This document shows, piece by piece, positions 1 through 8,580 of a stretch of DNA of 64,000 bases (position 1 is its first letter; each line of letters begins with the position of its first letter). The position numbers were made by a program, and so were the translations under genes. The notes below the pieces were generated by a model. It saw only the letters and a program-made list of their open reading frames with translations. It did no database searches and was not told where the DNA came from. Source of the DNA: Pseudomonas sp. 7SR1 (GTDB taxonomy: Bacteria; Pseudomonadota; Gammaproteobacteria; Pseudomonadales; Pseudomonadaceae). Location of the stretch: positions 310,001 through 374,000 of the forward strand of contig NZ_LT707064.1 in assembly GCF_900156465.1 (NCBI RefSeq), read 5' to 3'.

Positions 1-2032
1 ACTCGACGAACTGCGGGTTTTCCCGCACCACGGCGCGGTAGGCCTTGACCCCGTCGGCCGCCAGTTCGTCCATCAGGTGCCGCCATTCGGGCGTCGGCGG
101 TGGCGGCGGAAGCAGGGTCGCTTCCAGCACTGCGGCCAGGTACAGGTTGAGGTTCTGTTCGGCGATATCCGGCAGGCCGAATTTGAAACGAATCATTTCG
201 CCCTGCTCGGTGGTGCGGAAACGCCCCGCCACCGAACCCGGTGGCTGGGACAGGATCGCCGCATGGGCCGGACCGCCACCACGGCCCACGGTGCCGCCAC
301 GGCCGTGGAACAGCAGCAGTTCGACTTGCTGCTCCCGGCAGATGTCCACCAGCCGTTCCTGGGCGCGGTATTGCGCCCAGGCCGCCGCCGTGGTCCCGGC
401 GTCCTTGGCCGAGTCGGAGTAGCCGATCATCACTTCCTGCGGCCCTTGCAGGCGCGAACGGTAGCCCGGCAGCAGCAACAGTCGCTCGATCACCGGCCCG
501 GCATTGTCCAGGTCGGCCAGGGTCTCGAACAACGGCACCACGCGCATCGGCCGCAGCACGCCGGCCTCCTTGAGCAGCAGTTGCACCGCCAGTACATCGG
601 AGGCCGCACCGGCCATGGAGATCACGTACGAGCCCAGCGACGCCGCTGGCGCCGCCGCCACTTCCCGACACGTGGCCAGGACTTCCGCCGTGTCGGCCGA
701 TGGCTTGAAGTTGGCCGGCAACAGCGGACGCCGGTTGTTCAGCTCATCCAGCAGGAAACCGATGCGCTGCTCTTCGCTCCAGTCGCCGTAACGGCCCAAT
801 CCCAGGTAATCGGTGATCTCGGTCATGGCGGCGGTATGGCGCGTCGAGTCCTGGCGTACGTCGAGGCGCACCAGGAACAGGCCGAACGTCACCGCCCGGC
901 GCAGGCAATCGAGCAGCGGCCCGTCGGCGATCACCCCCATGCCGCAGTCGTGCAACGACTGGTAGCACAGTTCCAGGGGATCGAGCAGCTCGCGGTTGTT
1001 CTGCAGCACTTGCGCCGGGGCCGGCGTAGTGGCCTTGAGGGAAGCCTGGGCCCAGTTGCGGGTGGCCCGCAAGCGTTCGCGCAACTGCTTGAGCACGGCC
1101 CGATAAGGCTCGGCACTGTCTCCGGCCTGGGCACGCAGGGCATCGCTGGCCTTTTGCATGGACAGCTCGGCGGCCAGTTGATCGACGTCACGCAGGTACA
1201 GGTCTGCCGCCATCCACCGCGCCAGCAGCAACACTTCACGAGTGACCGCGGCGGTGACATTCGGGTTGCCGTCGCGGTCACCTCCCATCCACGAGGCAAA
1301 GCGGATGGGCGCGGCCTCCAGCGGCAAGCGCAGCCCGGTGGCGGCGAGCAGGGCCTGGTCGGCCTTGCGCAGGTAATTGGGGATGGCCTGCCACAACGAA
1401 TGCTCGATGACCGCGAACCCCCACTTGGCCTCGTCCACGGGTGTCGGCCGGGTGCGACGGATTTCCTCGGTGTGCCAGGCTTCGGCGATCAGTCGTTGCA
1501 GACGCTGATGAATCTGCGCCCGCTCGGCGGCGGTCAGATCGCGATGATCCTGGGCCGCCAGTTGCGCGGCGATGGCGTCGTATTTCTGGATCAGCGTGCG
1601 ACGGGCCACTTCCGTGGGGTGGGCGGTGAGGACCAGTTCGATCTCCAGCCGGCCCAGTTGCCGGGCCAGGGACTCGGCGCCATGCCCCTCGGCCCGAAGC
1701 CGGGCGAGCAGCTCGGGCAACACCCGCGCCTCGAAAGGCGCCGGCTGTGATTCGTCACGCCTGTGGATGAGCTGGTATTGCTCGGCGATGTTGGCCAGGT
1801 TGAGGAACTGGTTGAAAGCCCGCGCCACCGGCAGCAGTTCATCCTCGCTCAACTGGTTGAGGCTGGCACTGAGTTCGGCATCCACGGAACCACGCCGGTC
1901 GGCCTTGGCGCCCTTGCGGATCTGCTCGATCTTGTCGAGAAACCGGTCCCCGTACTGTTCGCGAATGGTGTTGCCCAACAACTCGCCGAGCAGGTGAACA
2001 TCCTCGCGCAAGCGTGCATCGATATCGGTCAT
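1..2032 (-). CDS. ppc: Phosphoenolpyruvate carboxylase, N-terminal part (cut by window edge)
   Basis: Carboxylates phosphoenolpyruvate to oxaloacetate, the main anaplerotic step feeding the TCA cycle, in the cytoplasm. The protein starts [15 protein letters not shown] and 677 codons are visible; the family is about 880 residues, so roughly the last 200 lie left of the window. Family signatures are present: VLTAHPTEV with the catalytic His, [25 protein letters not shown], and the glycine loop [14 protein letters not shown]. The gene is divergent from the small protein at 2309. No frameshift is seen in the visible part. Identification is certain; only the C-terminus is unseen. Confidence 0.97.
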   Translation of the reverse strand, partial: MTDIDARLREDVHLLGELLGNTIREQYGDRFLDKIEQIRKGAKADRRGSVDAELSASLNQLSEDELLPVARAFNQFLNLANIAEQYQLIHRRDESQPAPFEARVLPELLARLRAEGHGAESLARQLGRLEIELVLTAHPTEVARRTLIQKYDAIAAQLAAQDHRDLTAAERAQIHQRLQRLIAEAWHTEEIRRTRPTPVDEAKWGFAVIEHSLWQAIPNYLRKADQALLAATGLRLPLEAAPIRFASWMGGDRDGNPNVTAAVTREVLLLARWMAADLYLRDVDQLAAELSMQKASDALRAQAGDSAEPYRAVLKQLRERLRATRNWAQASLKATTPAPAQVLQNNRELLDPLELCYQSLHDCGMGVIADGPLLDCLRRAVTFGLFLVRLDVRQDSTRHTAAMTEITDYLGLGRYGDWSEEQRIGFLLDELNNRRPLLPANFKPSADTAEVLATCREVAAAPAASLGSYVISMAGAASDVLAVQLLLKEAGVLRPMRVVPLFETLADLDNAGPVIERLLLLPGYRSRLQGPQEVMIGYSDSAKDAGTTAAAWAQYRAQERLVDICREQQVELLLFHGRGGTVGRGGGPAHAAILSQPPGSVAGRFRTTEQGEMIRFKFGLPDIAEQNLNLYLAAVLEATLLPPPPPTPEWRHLMDELAADGVKAYRAVVRENPQFVE

Positions 2033-2132
2033 CAGCAGTTCTCCAGCAAATAGGTCCGGACAGCTATCGGGTGAGACGCATGAGACAGAGAGTGCCGATG
2101 CCCGTCGTGTATGACAAGCGAAGAACGGGCTC

Positions 2133-2179
2133 AAGGCTGCGCAGTGTCCTTGGCCATGACGGACGACTCGCGCAGCCTT
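2133..2179. repeat. Inverted repeat in the ppc divergent intergenic region
   Basis: Perfect 10-bp arms AAGGCTGCGC (2133-2142) and GCGCAGCCTT (2170-2179) surround a 27-nt loop. It lies between two divergent genes, where a terminator would be unexpected, and has no T-tract. It could be a leader structure or a chance palindrome in GC-rich DNA. Confidence 0.4.
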
Positions 2180-2308
2180 GCCCGCCGAGTACCCGCCGCT
2201 CGTCAAGAAATGAACGCTTGCGTGCAACGGCGCTCTAGTCTTTTAGATAAGCCACACAACGGCTTGCCATTCACCGCGCCTGCCACGAGCAGACTGACTG
2301 AGGCCATC

Positions 2309-2653
2309 ATGAAGATCCGTGAACTCGCCCAGCACTGGGAAGAAAACGCCAAGGGTCATCTGACCCAGACCGGCTACACGATTCATCTGGATGTGGAAGC
2401 CGCCGCACGCCTGGCGGCGATCTGCGAGATGTACCCCAAGCGCCAACCCGAGGAACTGCTCGGCGAACTGATTGGCGCCGCGCTGGAGGAGCTGGAAGCG
2501 AGCTTCCCCTATGTGAAGGGTTCCCACGTGGTTGCCACCGACGAAGAAGGCGATCCGCTGTATGAAGACGTCGGCCCGACGCCGCGGTTTCTCGCCCTGT
2601 CCCGTCGTCATCTGCATGAGCTTTGCTCGCAGAACGATAAATCCAAGCACTGA
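2309..2653 (+). CDS. Conserved Pseudomonas hypothetical protein (114 aa)
   Basis: A small soluble protein of unknown function, next to ppc in the position of P. aeruginosa PA3688. The ATG at 2309 is chosen because GAGG lies 5 nt upstream and the upstream open frame looks non-coding. The sequence has no signal peptide or membrane segment. The N-terminal half (KIRELAQHWEENA, then TIHLDVEAAARLAAICEMYP) looks helical, and the C-terminus is acidic with a basic tail (LSRRHLHELCSQNDKSKH). Some annotations call relatives a pilin assembly or type 1 pili tip component; nothing in the sequence supports that. Confidence 0.8.
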   Translation: MKIRELAQHWEENAKGHLTQTGYTIHLDVEAAARLAAICEMYPKRQPEELLGELIGAALEELEASFPYVKGSHVVATDEEGDPLYEDVGPTPRFLALSRRHLHELCSQNDKSKH

Positions 2654-2687
2654 CTTCCCCTGCCCTCTGCGCCTGGAAGCTGTCGAA

Positions 2688-2729
2688 GGCCGCGATCCGC
2701 TCGCTCGAACACGCAGGCGGATCGCGGCC
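2688..2729. repeat. Long GC-rich inverted repeat, possible terminator
   Basis: Arms GGCCGCGATCCGC (2688-2700) and GCGGATCGCGGCC (2717-2729) pair perfectly over 13 bp with a 16-nt loop, about 35 nt after the stop of the preceding gene. There is no run of T, so intrinsic termination is uncertain. It could block 3' exonucleases or stop read-through into the lipoprotein genes. Confidence 0.55.
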
Positions 2730-2805
2730 CCGGGCAGTCTGCAGCCCCTTCTCAAACCCCCTCCCCATACCGCTGCGCGCCTTGAAAGTTCAGCTTTTTT
2801 TCGGT

Positions 2806-2819
2806 TGACCGATCAGTCA
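2806..2819. promoter_or_regulatory. Near-palindrome resembling a TetR-family operator
   Basis: TGACCGATCAGTCA matches its reverse complement at 12 of 14 positions and resembles operators of TetR-family repressors, which often contain TGACnGnnnGTCA-like halves. It lies about 190 nt upstream of the DUF4398 lipoprotein and 33 nt before the predicted AlgU -35 element. The assignment rests on pattern only. Confidence 0.35.
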
Positions 2820-2851
2820 GCAATGCTTTTTGGCGATTGGCCATCTTCGCT

Positions 2852-2879
2852 GAACTTTTGAAAAACGCCTCGGGTCACA
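2852..2879 (+). promoter_or_regulatory. Probable AlgU (sigma-22) promoter for the DUF4398-lptF pair
   Basis: GAACTT (2852-2857) is followed by 17 nt and TCACA (2875-2879), close to the AlgU/RpoE consensus GAACTT-N16/17-TCtgA. The predicted start would give a leader of about 105 nt before the ATG at 2993. From family knowledge, the P. aeruginosa lptF locus is induced by AlgU and osmotic stress, which fits. The -10 element is imperfect. Confidence 0.6.
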
Positions 2880-2992
2880 CCGAGTAACCATACTGGAACG
2901 GTCGTTTAAATAAACGCACCCTGCCGTCAGCGGCAAACAGGCGTCCCGGCTTCGGTTTCAGCATGGATTTTTTGTTTCCCAGGAGTTTTCCA

Positions 2993-3409
2993 ATGGAGTT
3001 GAAGCCTATGAATACCTGCACTGCCAAACCCTCGATCAATGGCCTGCGCGGTCTGAAGCTGGCCGCCCTGGCCATCGGTAGCAGCTTCATCCTGGCCGGT
3101 TGCGCCGGCAACCCACCGTCGGAGCAGTACGCGGTAACGCAATCGGCGGTCAACAGCGCCGTCAGCGCCGGCGGCACCGAGTTCGCCGCGGTGGAAATGA
3201 AGGCCGCCCAGGACAAGCTCAAGCAAGCCGAAATCGCGATGCACGACAAGAACTACGAAGAAGCCCGGCGACTGGCCGAACAGGCCGAGTGGGACGCGCG
3301 CGTCGCTGAGCGCAAGGCCCAGGCCGCCAAGGCTGAACAGGCACTCAAGGACTCTCAGAAAGGGGTTCAGGAATTGCGTCAGGAAGGCATGAACAAGGTT
3401 GTTCAGTAA
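2993..3409 (+). CDS. DUF4398 lipoprotein (138 aa), LptF partner
   Basis: Probable outer-membrane lipoprotein. The ATG at 2993 is preferred over an upstream in-frame ATG because AGGAG sits 7 nt before it. A signal segment (LAALAIGSSFI) precedes the lipobox LAGC. The mature part is largely alpha-helical and Ala/Lys/Glu-rich (KAAQDKLKQAEIAMHDKNYEEARRL is split across a heptad-like stretch), typical of DUF4398. It ends 48 nt before the OmpA-like lipoprotein gene, which carries a similar DUF4398-like region before its OmpA domain, so the two are probably one transcription unit. Corresponds to PA3691 by position. Exact function unknown. Confidence 0.88.
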   Translation: MELKPMNTCTAKPSINGLRGLKLAALAIGSSFILAGCAGNPPSEQYAVTQSAVNSAVSAGGTEFAAVEMKAAQDKLKQAEIAMHDKNYEEARRLAEQAEWDARVAERKAQAAKAEQALKDSQKGVQELRQEGMNKVVQ

Positions 3410-3457
3410 TTCATTCATGCCTCGACGTATTGTTCATTGATAAAAGGACGACCGACT

Positions 3458-4249
3458 ATGATGCACAAACACTTGATGATGCCCGCCCTGCTTGCCGCCT
3501 GCGTATCCCTGGCCGCTTGCTCCCACGACCCGAACGTGAACCTGGAACAGGCCCGCACCAATTACAACGGCCTGCAGGCCGATCCGGCGGCCACCAAGGT
3601 CGCCGCACTGGAAACCAAGGAAGCCGCCGATTTCCTGGCCAAGGCCGACAAGGCCTACATGGACAAGGAAGACGAAGCCAAGGTCGACCAACTGGCCTAC
3701 CTGACCAACCAGCGTGTTGAAGTAGCCAAGCAGACCATCGCCCTGCGCAACGCCGAAGCCGAGCTGAAAAACGCCGGTGACGAACGTGCCCGCGCGCTGC
3801 TGGAAGCCCGTAACGCACAGATCAAGCAGCTGCAGGACAGCCTCAACGCCAAGCAGACCGAGCGCGGTACGCTGGTGACCTTCGGCGACGTGCTGTTTGC
3901 CACCAACAAGTCTGACCTGCGCGCCAGCGGCATGACCAACGTGAGCAAACTGGCGCAGTTCCTCCAGGAAAACCCGGACCGCAAGGTGATCATCGAAGGC
4001 TATACCGATAGCACCGGTTCGGACTCCTACAACCAATCGTTGTCCGAGCGCCGCGCCAGCTCCGTGCGCACCGCCCTGGTGAAGATGGGCGTCGACCCGG
4101 CCCGCATCGTGACCCAGGGTTATGGCAAGGAATTCCCGGTGGCCGACAACACCAGCGTCTCGGGCCGCGCCATGAACCGTCGGGTGGAAGTGACCATTTC
4201 CAACGACAATCAGCCAGTGGCTCCGCGTTCGACCATGAGCGCCAACTGA
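3458..4249 (+). CDS. lptF: OmpA-family outer membrane lipoprotein LptF
   Basis: A 263-aa lipoprotein linking outer membrane and peptidoglycan. The signal peptide ends in the lipobox LAAC (residues about 17-20). Residues 30-140 are a helical DUF4398-like region. The C-terminal OmpA/Pal domain (about 145-255) contains GDVLFATNKSDL and the peptidoglycan-binding pattern IIEGYTDSTGSDSYNQSLSERRA. AGGA lies 9 nt before the ATG; a second ATG follows directly. It is followed by a strong terminator. P. aeruginosa LptF is an AlgU-regulated lipoprotein important for survival under harsh conditions; the same role is inferred here. Confidence 0.9.
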   Translation: MMHKHLMMPALLAACVSLAACSHDPNVNLEQARTNYNGLQADPAATKVAALETKEAADFLAKADKAYMDKEDEAKVDQLAYLTNQRVEVAKQTIALRNAEAELKNAGDERARALLEARNAQIKQLQDSLNAKQTERGTLVTFGDVLFATNKSDLRASGMTNVSKLAQFLQENPDRKVIIEGYTDSTGSDSYNQSLSERRASSVRTALVKMGVDPARIVTQGYGKEFPVADNTSVSGRAMNRRVEVTISNDNQPVAPRSTMSAN

Positions 4250-4265
4250 TCGGCTGAGTGCAACG

Positions 4266-4303
4266 AAAAAGCCCCGCCTGACTTCAATCAGGCGGGGCTT
4301 TTT
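4266..4303 (+). terminator. Rho-independent terminator after lptF
   Basis: Perfect 11-bp stem GCCCCGCCTGA / TCAGGCGGGGC with a 6-nt loop, preceded by five A and followed by TTTTT, 17 nt after the lptF stop. The A/T symmetry would let it work on both strands. Confidence 0.93.
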
Positions 4304-4340
4304 CATGGCCGCACACATTTTGTTGAGCCCATCGTCTCCC

Positions 4341-4433
4341 CTGTGGGAGCGAGCTTGTTCGCGCTGGCGGCAGATCAGTCGACATAGGCGTTGGCTGATC
4401 GCCTTCATCGCGAGCAAGCTCGCTCTTACAGGG
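4341..4433. repeat. REP pair (BIME-like)
   Basis: Two inverted copies of the Pseudomonas REP unit (GTGGGAGCGAGCTTG... and its complement CAAGCTCGCTCTTAC) with a short spacer, between two convergent genes. This copy is slightly degenerate (TTGTTCGCG instead of TTGCTCGCG). Such elements are mobilised by RAYT proteins and may act as transcription or mRNA-stability boundaries. Confidence 0.85.
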
Positions 4434-4453
4434 AGACTGTAGCGCCCTTGTGG

Positions 4454-4783
4454 TTACGGCTGGAGCTTCTGCGGCGTCTCCTGCCCCATGCACCGCACCG
4501 CACGTTTCTTGTTGTTGATCAGCACCCCGGTCAGGCCTTTCTGTTCGGTGTCGAACAGCACCAGCACGCCGTCGATGCACTGGGCCACCTGGGGCGCCGG
4601 TTCCAGGGAGACCTTGTAGTCTTCGCCCGGCACCGTCTTGAGCATGGTGAAGTCACTGAGCAGCAACGCATCCTCGGGCTTGGCGAAGTGCAGGTAACCG
4701 TAGTACCAGAGCACCGCAACGGTGCCGAGGATGCTGCAGATACCGGTGATGATCAGGGGGATGGCATTACGTTCTTCGCTCAT
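4454..4783 (-). CDS. Small membrane-anchored hypothetical protein (109 aa)
   Basis: Not recognised as a named family. One N-terminal membrane helix (about residues 8-30, IPLIITGICSILGTVAVLWY) leads to a roughly 75-residue domain, probably periplasmic, containing two Cys (QCIDGVLVLF and AVRCMGQ) that could form a disulfide. The start overlaps the stop of the alpha/beta hydrolase gene in an ATGA tetranucleotide, so the two are translationally coupled. By position it matches the PA3694-PA3695 neighbourhood of P. aeruginosa. Confidence 0.8.
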   Translation of the reverse strand: MSEERNAIPLIITGICSILGTVAVLWYYGYLHFAKPEDALLLSDFTMLKTVPGEDYKVSLEPAPQVAQCIDGVLVLFDTEQKGLTGVLINNKKRAVRCMGQETPQKLQP

Positions 4784-5685
4784 TGCGTGCTCTCTGGAGA
4801 TTCAGCGGAGGTTTTCGGGTAGTTGGGGACTTCGCCGAGGCGGCGCAGGCCGTCGAAATGCTGCGGGTCATCAAGATAGCGCAGCATCACCGTGCGCCAG
4901 ACCGGGTCGGCGAACGTCTGCACGTGACCGCCGCGGGTCAGTTGCAGCACCCGCGGCGGCGGCGCAGCTTGATACAGACGGATGCCGTTGGAAAGCGGCA
5001 CGATCGGATCGTCCAGGCTGTGGTAGATCAATTTCGGCACACCGGTCAGTCCAGACACCGAGCCGATGGCGCTGTCGCCATCGGGCACCAGCCAGGACAG
5101 CGGCACCTGGAAGGCCCAGGTCACCCAGGAGGTGCTCAGGGCGAAACGTCCGACGTCGCGATAACTGGCGGGCACGCCGTCCAGCACCAGGGCCTTGAGT
5201 TGCCGCTGGCGCTGCGGATGATCCACCAGGTAATGCACTGCCAGAGCGCCACCCAGGCTCTGGCCCAGCAGCACCAGTGGCTTGCCCTGGACCTGGGGCG
5301 CCTGGTCCAGCCACTGGAAAGCCGCATCGATGTCCTGGTAGATCGCCGGTAGGCTCGGCTCCCCTTCGGACAGGCCGTAGCCGCGATAATCGACCATCAA
5401 CACCTGATACCCCTGCTCCGGCAGCCACCAACTGCCGCCCAGGTGCCAGGCCAGGTTGCCGCCATTGCCGTGCAAGTGCAGCACCGTGCCCTTGAGCTCC
5501 ACGCCTGGTTTGACGGGCAGCCACCAACCCCGCAGCTTGAGGCCGTCAGCGGTGGTCAGGGTCACGTCGCGGTACTCGAGCCTGGCCCGCTCAGGGGTAA
5601 ATGGCAGACCGCGCTCGGGGTAGAACAGCAGTGAGCTGCAACCGCTCAGGACCAATAGCAGGCAAAAGATGCCGAGGATTCGCAT
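4780..5685 (-). CDS. Alpha/beta-hydrolase lipoprotein (BEM46/YfhR-like)
   Basis: A 301-aa serine hydrolase of unknown substrate. The N-terminus MRILGIFCLLLVLSGC ends in a lipobox, so the enzyme is probably membrane-anchored and faces the periplasm. Motifs: oxyanion loop LHGNGGN, nucleophile elbow GQSLGGA, acid Asp in HSLDDPIVP and His in TRGGHVQTF, the complete Ser-Asp-His triad. The layout resembles the BEM46/YfhR family of esterase-like hydrolases. It is co-transcribed and coupled with the small membrane protein that follows. Substrate cannot be read from sequence. Confidence 0.87.
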   Translation of the reverse strand: MRILGIFCLLLVLSGCSSLLFYPERGLPFTPERARLEYRDVTLTTADGLKLRGWWLPVKPGVELKGTVLHLHGNGGNLAWHLGGSWWLPEQGYQVLMVDYRGYGLSEGEPSLPAIYQDIDAAFQWLDQAPQVQGKPLVLLGQSLGGALAVHYLVDHPQRQRQLKALVLDGVPASYRDVGRFALSTSWVTWAFQVPLSWLVPDGDSAIGSVSGLTGVPKLIYHSLDDPIVPLSNGIRLYQAAPPPRVLQLTRGGHVQTFADPVWRTVMLRYLDDPQHFDGLRRLGEVPNYPKTSAESPESTQ

Positions 5686-5727
5686 CCGGTGAAACCTCGC
5701 AAGATCAGGGTTGAAACATACCCCCCT

Positions 5728-5818
5728 GGTGGGAGCGAGCTTGCTCGCGATAGGGGCGGTGCAGTCACAGCTATGTTGACTGTCCTGACGCTGTCGCGAG
5801 CAAGCTCGCTCCCACAGG
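5728..5818. repeat. REP pair
   Basis: Inverted copies of GGGAGCGAGCTTGCTCGCGA flank a spacer of about 45 nt between the hydrolase gene and the DUF1704 gene. It is the consensus-type pair seen repeatedly in this window. Confidence 0.9.
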
Positions 5819-5832
5819 AGTGGGTGTTGTGT

Positions 5833-7110
5833 TCAAAGGATATTGGAATAATCCGCTTCGATCCGATCCAGGCTCAGGTGGTTCAGGAAGTTGGAGAAAC
5901 ACATCCAGGCCGACAGGGCGTTCATGTCGCGGAACTGCTCGGGCAAGTACTTGGGCGGCACCACCAGGCCTTCGTCCACCAATTGGCGCAGGGTGCGCAT
6001 GTCCTCCAGGGTGGTCTTGCCGCAGAACAGCAGCGGCACCTGCTCCAGCTTGCCTTTGCGCACGGCCAGCTGAATGTAGTTGTAAACCATGATGAAGCCC
6101 TTGAGGTAGGACAAGTCTTTGGTGAATGGCAGACCGGTCGGCACCGAGCCACGGAAGACCCGGCTGGCGTTGCCGTAGCTTTCAGCCATCTCGAAGCCCT
6201 GCTCGCGGAAGAACTCGAAGATCTGCAGGAAGTCGGCGCCCTCTTCCACCATATGGATCGCCCGGGTGCGGTTGGTGAGCTTGCGCAGCCGGCTGGGGTA
6301 GGACGCGAAGGTGATGATTTCCATCAGGATCGCCAGGCCTTCCTGGGTGACCGTGGACGAGGGCGGGCCCTTGGACAGGAAGGTGCAGATCGGCTGGTTC
6401 AGCCCGTTGAGGGTGGTGCCCACATGCACCAGGCCTTCGTGGACCTCCAGGGCGCGCACGTCCCGCTCGTTGAACATCGCGTCGGTACGGATCTTGATGT
6501 AGTCGGCACCCGCCGCCGCGTCGGCCACGATCCCGTCGGACTCGAAAACCCGGATGGTCTCCTCCGCCTCGCCGAAGACACGGTTGAGGCGATGCTGCAG
6601 CAGGCTGACCGCCTCCTTGGCGCTGAGCACTTTCGGCTCATCCTTCAGATCGCCACGGCCGTCGATGTTGTTCAGGTAGTCGGAAAGCATCAGGCCCAGA
6701 TCGGACAGGGTCGGGTCGCCGGCATGGAAGGCATCGGAGGCGGCGCCATACAGTTCCTGGGAAATCAGCCCGAAATCCTCGGTGCCGCGCGCTTCGAGCA
6801 TGCGCACCACCATGCGGTACTCCTTGCACATGCGACGCATGATCTGGCCGACCGGGTTGAATTGCCCCAGCTGGCGGGTGATGTCCCGCTCGATGTTCTG
6901 GAACTCCAGCTTTACCCCGCTGGAGTCGAAGGACAACGGTCGGTTGAGGTAATAGTCGCGGTCCACGGCGGGCAATTCCTTGCCCTTGGCCTTGAGAAAC
7001 CCCTTGCGGATGTTCTCGTCCCATTTCACCGCGTCGAGAATGCGAATCGGCGTTTGCGCCAGCACTATGCGATCGGACAAGGTGCGTATCGTCTGCTGGT
7101 ATTCGTCCAC
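5833..7110 (-). CDS. DUF1704 / QEGLA-motif zinc peptidase-like protein
   Basis: A 425-aa cytoplasmic protein of the DUF1704 family (also annotated flavohemoglobin expression-modulating QEGLA motif protein). The defining motifs are present: HEGLVH (HExxxH, a putative zinc site) near residue 223 and TVTQEGLAI about 35 residues later. Eukaryotic relatives (KIAA0895/MATCAP) are tubulin carboxypeptidases with the same HExxxH site, so a metallopeptidase activity is plausible; the bacterial substrate is unknown. There is no signal peptide. It is followed by a REP pair and preceded on the same strand by a lipoprotein gene 51 nt upstream. Confidence 0.87.
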   Translation of the reverse strand: MDEYQQTIRTLSDRIVLAQTPIRILDAVKWDENIRKGFLKAKGKELPAVDRDYYLNRPLSFDSSGVKLEFQNIERDITRQLGQFNPVGQIMRRMCKEYRMVVRMLEARGTEDFGLISQELYGAASDAFHAGDPTLSDLGLMLSDYLNNIDGRGDLKDEPKVLSAKEAVSLLQHRLNRVFGEAEETIRVFESDGIVADAAAGADYIKIRTDAMFNERDVRALEVHEGLVHVGTTLNGLNQPICTFLSKGPPSSTVTQEGLAILMEIITFASYPSRLRKLTNRTRAIHMVEEGADFLQIFEFFREQGFEMAESYGNASRVFRGSVPTGLPFTKDLSYLKGFIMVYNYIQLAVRKGKLEQVPLLFCGKTTLEDMRTLRQLVDEGLVVPPKYLPEQFRDMNALSAWMCFSNFLNHLSLDRIEADYSNIL

Positions 7111-7161
7111 CCGGAACTCCTGTGAAAAAACGTCCGCTTGTTGCAGTAATGGGCCTGGAGT

Positions 7162-7713
7162 CTACCGGGATTTGAGCCGCTGGTAGCGCACGGCTTCCGA
7201 GAACACGTCGGAATTGGCCGGATCGTCGAGGTAACTGAAGACCCTGCCCATGTCGCTGTCCACCAGCACGCCGTCGCCCTCTTCGCTGTGATTCGGCTGG
7301 CCGCTGAGGATTTTCTGGCCAATGGCCTGGTTGATCTGTTCCATGTCCAGGTTGTAGACCACCAGTTCCTGCTTGTCGGTCAGTTCGAAACCGGCGATCA
7401 CGTAGTGCCCGCCATACCGGGCCGGGACCTTGGCCGACAGGTACCAGCGACTGCCATGACGGGACACGGTCAGCGCGATGGCCTCGCGCTCCTGGGGGCG
7501 GGCCCTGAAGTACGTGATGGCCTGGTAACGGTGCCTGCCGACCTGGGTCAGCTCCAGGTTCAGCGGCTCGCCCCAGGCATTGGTGCTGGTCCAGTGACCC
7601 AGCAGGCCTTGGGGCGCGGCCTCACTGTCGGGCAACGGCGCCGTGAAGGACACCAGGCAGCCGCTGAGCAGCAGCAACGACACAGCCATGACAACGACAC
7701 GCCAGGCTTTCAT
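7162..7713 (-). CDS. Hypothetical lipoprotein (183 aa)
   Basis: The N-terminus MKAWRVVVMAVSLLLLSGCL is a typical type II signal peptide with lipobox LSGC. The mature protein is mostly predicted beta with no recognised domain (GLLGHWTSTNAWGEPLNLELTQVG, then a long sheet-like region). It sits between the DUF1704 gene and the TetR regulator, as PA3698 does in P. aeruginosa. Conserved location with a regulator suggests an envelope role, but function is unknown. Confidence 0.82.
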   Translation of the reverse strand: MKAWRVVVMAVSLLLLSGCLVSFTAPLPDSEAAPQGLLGHWTSTNAWGEPLNLELTQVGRHRYQAITYFRARPQEREAIALTVSRHGSRWYLSAKVPARYGGHYVIAGFELTDKQELVVYNLDMEQINQAIGQKILSGQPNHSEEGDGVLVDSDMGRVFSYLDDPANSDVFSEAVRYQRLKSR

Positions 7714-7761
7714 TCGAACTCCCTAGGCACACGATGCGTTGTCCGCAGGGGGACCGGGTGT

Positions 7762-8478
7762 TTACACCGACGCCAGTACCAGGTGCATGTAGCGGGTCAG
7801 GATACCGAGCATGTCTTCTTCAGCGACCGGCTCGGCGCCATTGAGCAAGCCCTGATATTCCATCCGACCGATAATCGCCGTCAACACTTTGGCATCCTGT
7901 TGCGGCTCGCGGGAGCCCAACACCTGGAAAAACTGGCAGGTGCCATGCAACAGGATCTGCTGGTGGGAACGCACCAGGTCCGCCAGGCGCGGGTTGAGCA
8001 GCGCTTCCTGGCGGAAGGCCTGCTCGGCCATCAGGTAGTCGCGACGACTGTGCAATTGATGCTGCACGTAGTCGGCCGTCATCCGGGCGATATCGTCGGC
8101 CAGTTGCGAGCGGGATTCGGGGCTGCCGTCGCCATAGGCGACCATTTCGCGCAGCAGCCCTTCGTTGTTGGTCCACAGCTTGGCCATGAAGGCCGCGCTG
8201 CGCTCCACGTATTGGGCGAAGGTATCGGTGAGCAGGTCATCGATGTCCTTGAAATAGTAGGTGGTGGCCGACAATGGCACACCGGCCTCGGCCGCCACCG
8301 CCCGGTGTCGCACCGCCCGCACGCCATCGCGCACCACGATACGCATGGCCGCATCGAGAATCTTCTGGCGACGCTGTTCACTGCCCTGTCGGCTGGCCTT
8401 GCGACCCTGGTACTGAACACTTTCAGCGACAGCGGTGGCGACGCCCGCTGCACCTTCTTGAGCCATTGCACGATTCAC
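7762..8478 (-). CDS. TetR-family transcriptional regulator
   Basis: A 238-aa repressor-type regulator, the PA3699 equivalent by position downstream of lysS. A Ser/Arg-rich N-terminal extension of about 35 residues precedes the helix-turn-helix (ILDAAMRIVVRDG through AEAGVPLSATTYYFKDIDDLL). The C-terminal ligand domain is variable. A near-palindrome TGATAC-N4-GTACCA lies 37 nt upstream of the ATG and may be its own operator. Regulated genes are not evident; the two genes downstream on the same strand are candidates. The start is uncertain: an alternative ATG lies four codons in. Confidence 0.85.
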   Translation of the reverse strand: MNRAMAQEGAAGVATAVAESVQYQGRKASRQGSEQRRQKILDAAMRIVVRDGVRAVRHRAVAAEAGVPLSATTYYFKDIDDLLTDTFAQYVERSAAFMAKLWTNNEGLLREMVAYGDGSPESRSQLADDIARMTADYVQHQLHSRRDYLMAEQAFRQEALLNPRLADLVRSHQQILLHGTCQFFQVLGSREPQQDAKVLTAIIGRMEYQGLLNGAEPVAEEDMLGILTRYMHLVLASV

Positions 8479-8514
8479 GACAGGTCTTTCCTCGCTATTT
8501 CAAAAGTAACCAAT

Positions 8515-8530
8515 TGATACGTTTGTACCA
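8515..8530. promoter_or_regulatory. Candidate autoregulatory operator of the TetR gene
   Basis: TGATAC (8515-8520) and GTACCA (8525-8530) form an inverted repeat with one mismatch and a 4-nt spacer, in the short gap between the lysS terminator and the TetR start codon. Position and symmetry suit autorepression; no experimental motif is known to me. Confidence 0.4.
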
Positions 8531-8540
8531 GACAGGCAAT

Positions 8541-8569
8541 AAAAAGCCGCCTGTGATAGGCGGCTTTTT
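8541..8569 (-). terminator. Rho-independent terminator after lysS
   Basis: Stem AGCCGCCT / AGGCGGCT with a 6-nt loop, flanked by A5 and T5, 12 nt downstream of the lysS stop. It separates lysS from the TetR gene. Confidence 0.92.
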
Positions 8570-8580
8570 AAATGAAGCAC

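Noticed and set aside
77..1750. Long plus-strand open frame of 557 codons over ppc
   Set aside because: It is antisense to ppc, which shows all family motifs; the plus-strand translation is rich in His/Gln/Arg with no family features, typical of GC-rich antisense frames.
4341..4433. REP arrays considered as CRISPR repeats
   Set aside because: Only inverted pairs with variable spacing, dispersed through the window, with no regular repeat-spacer units or cas genes.
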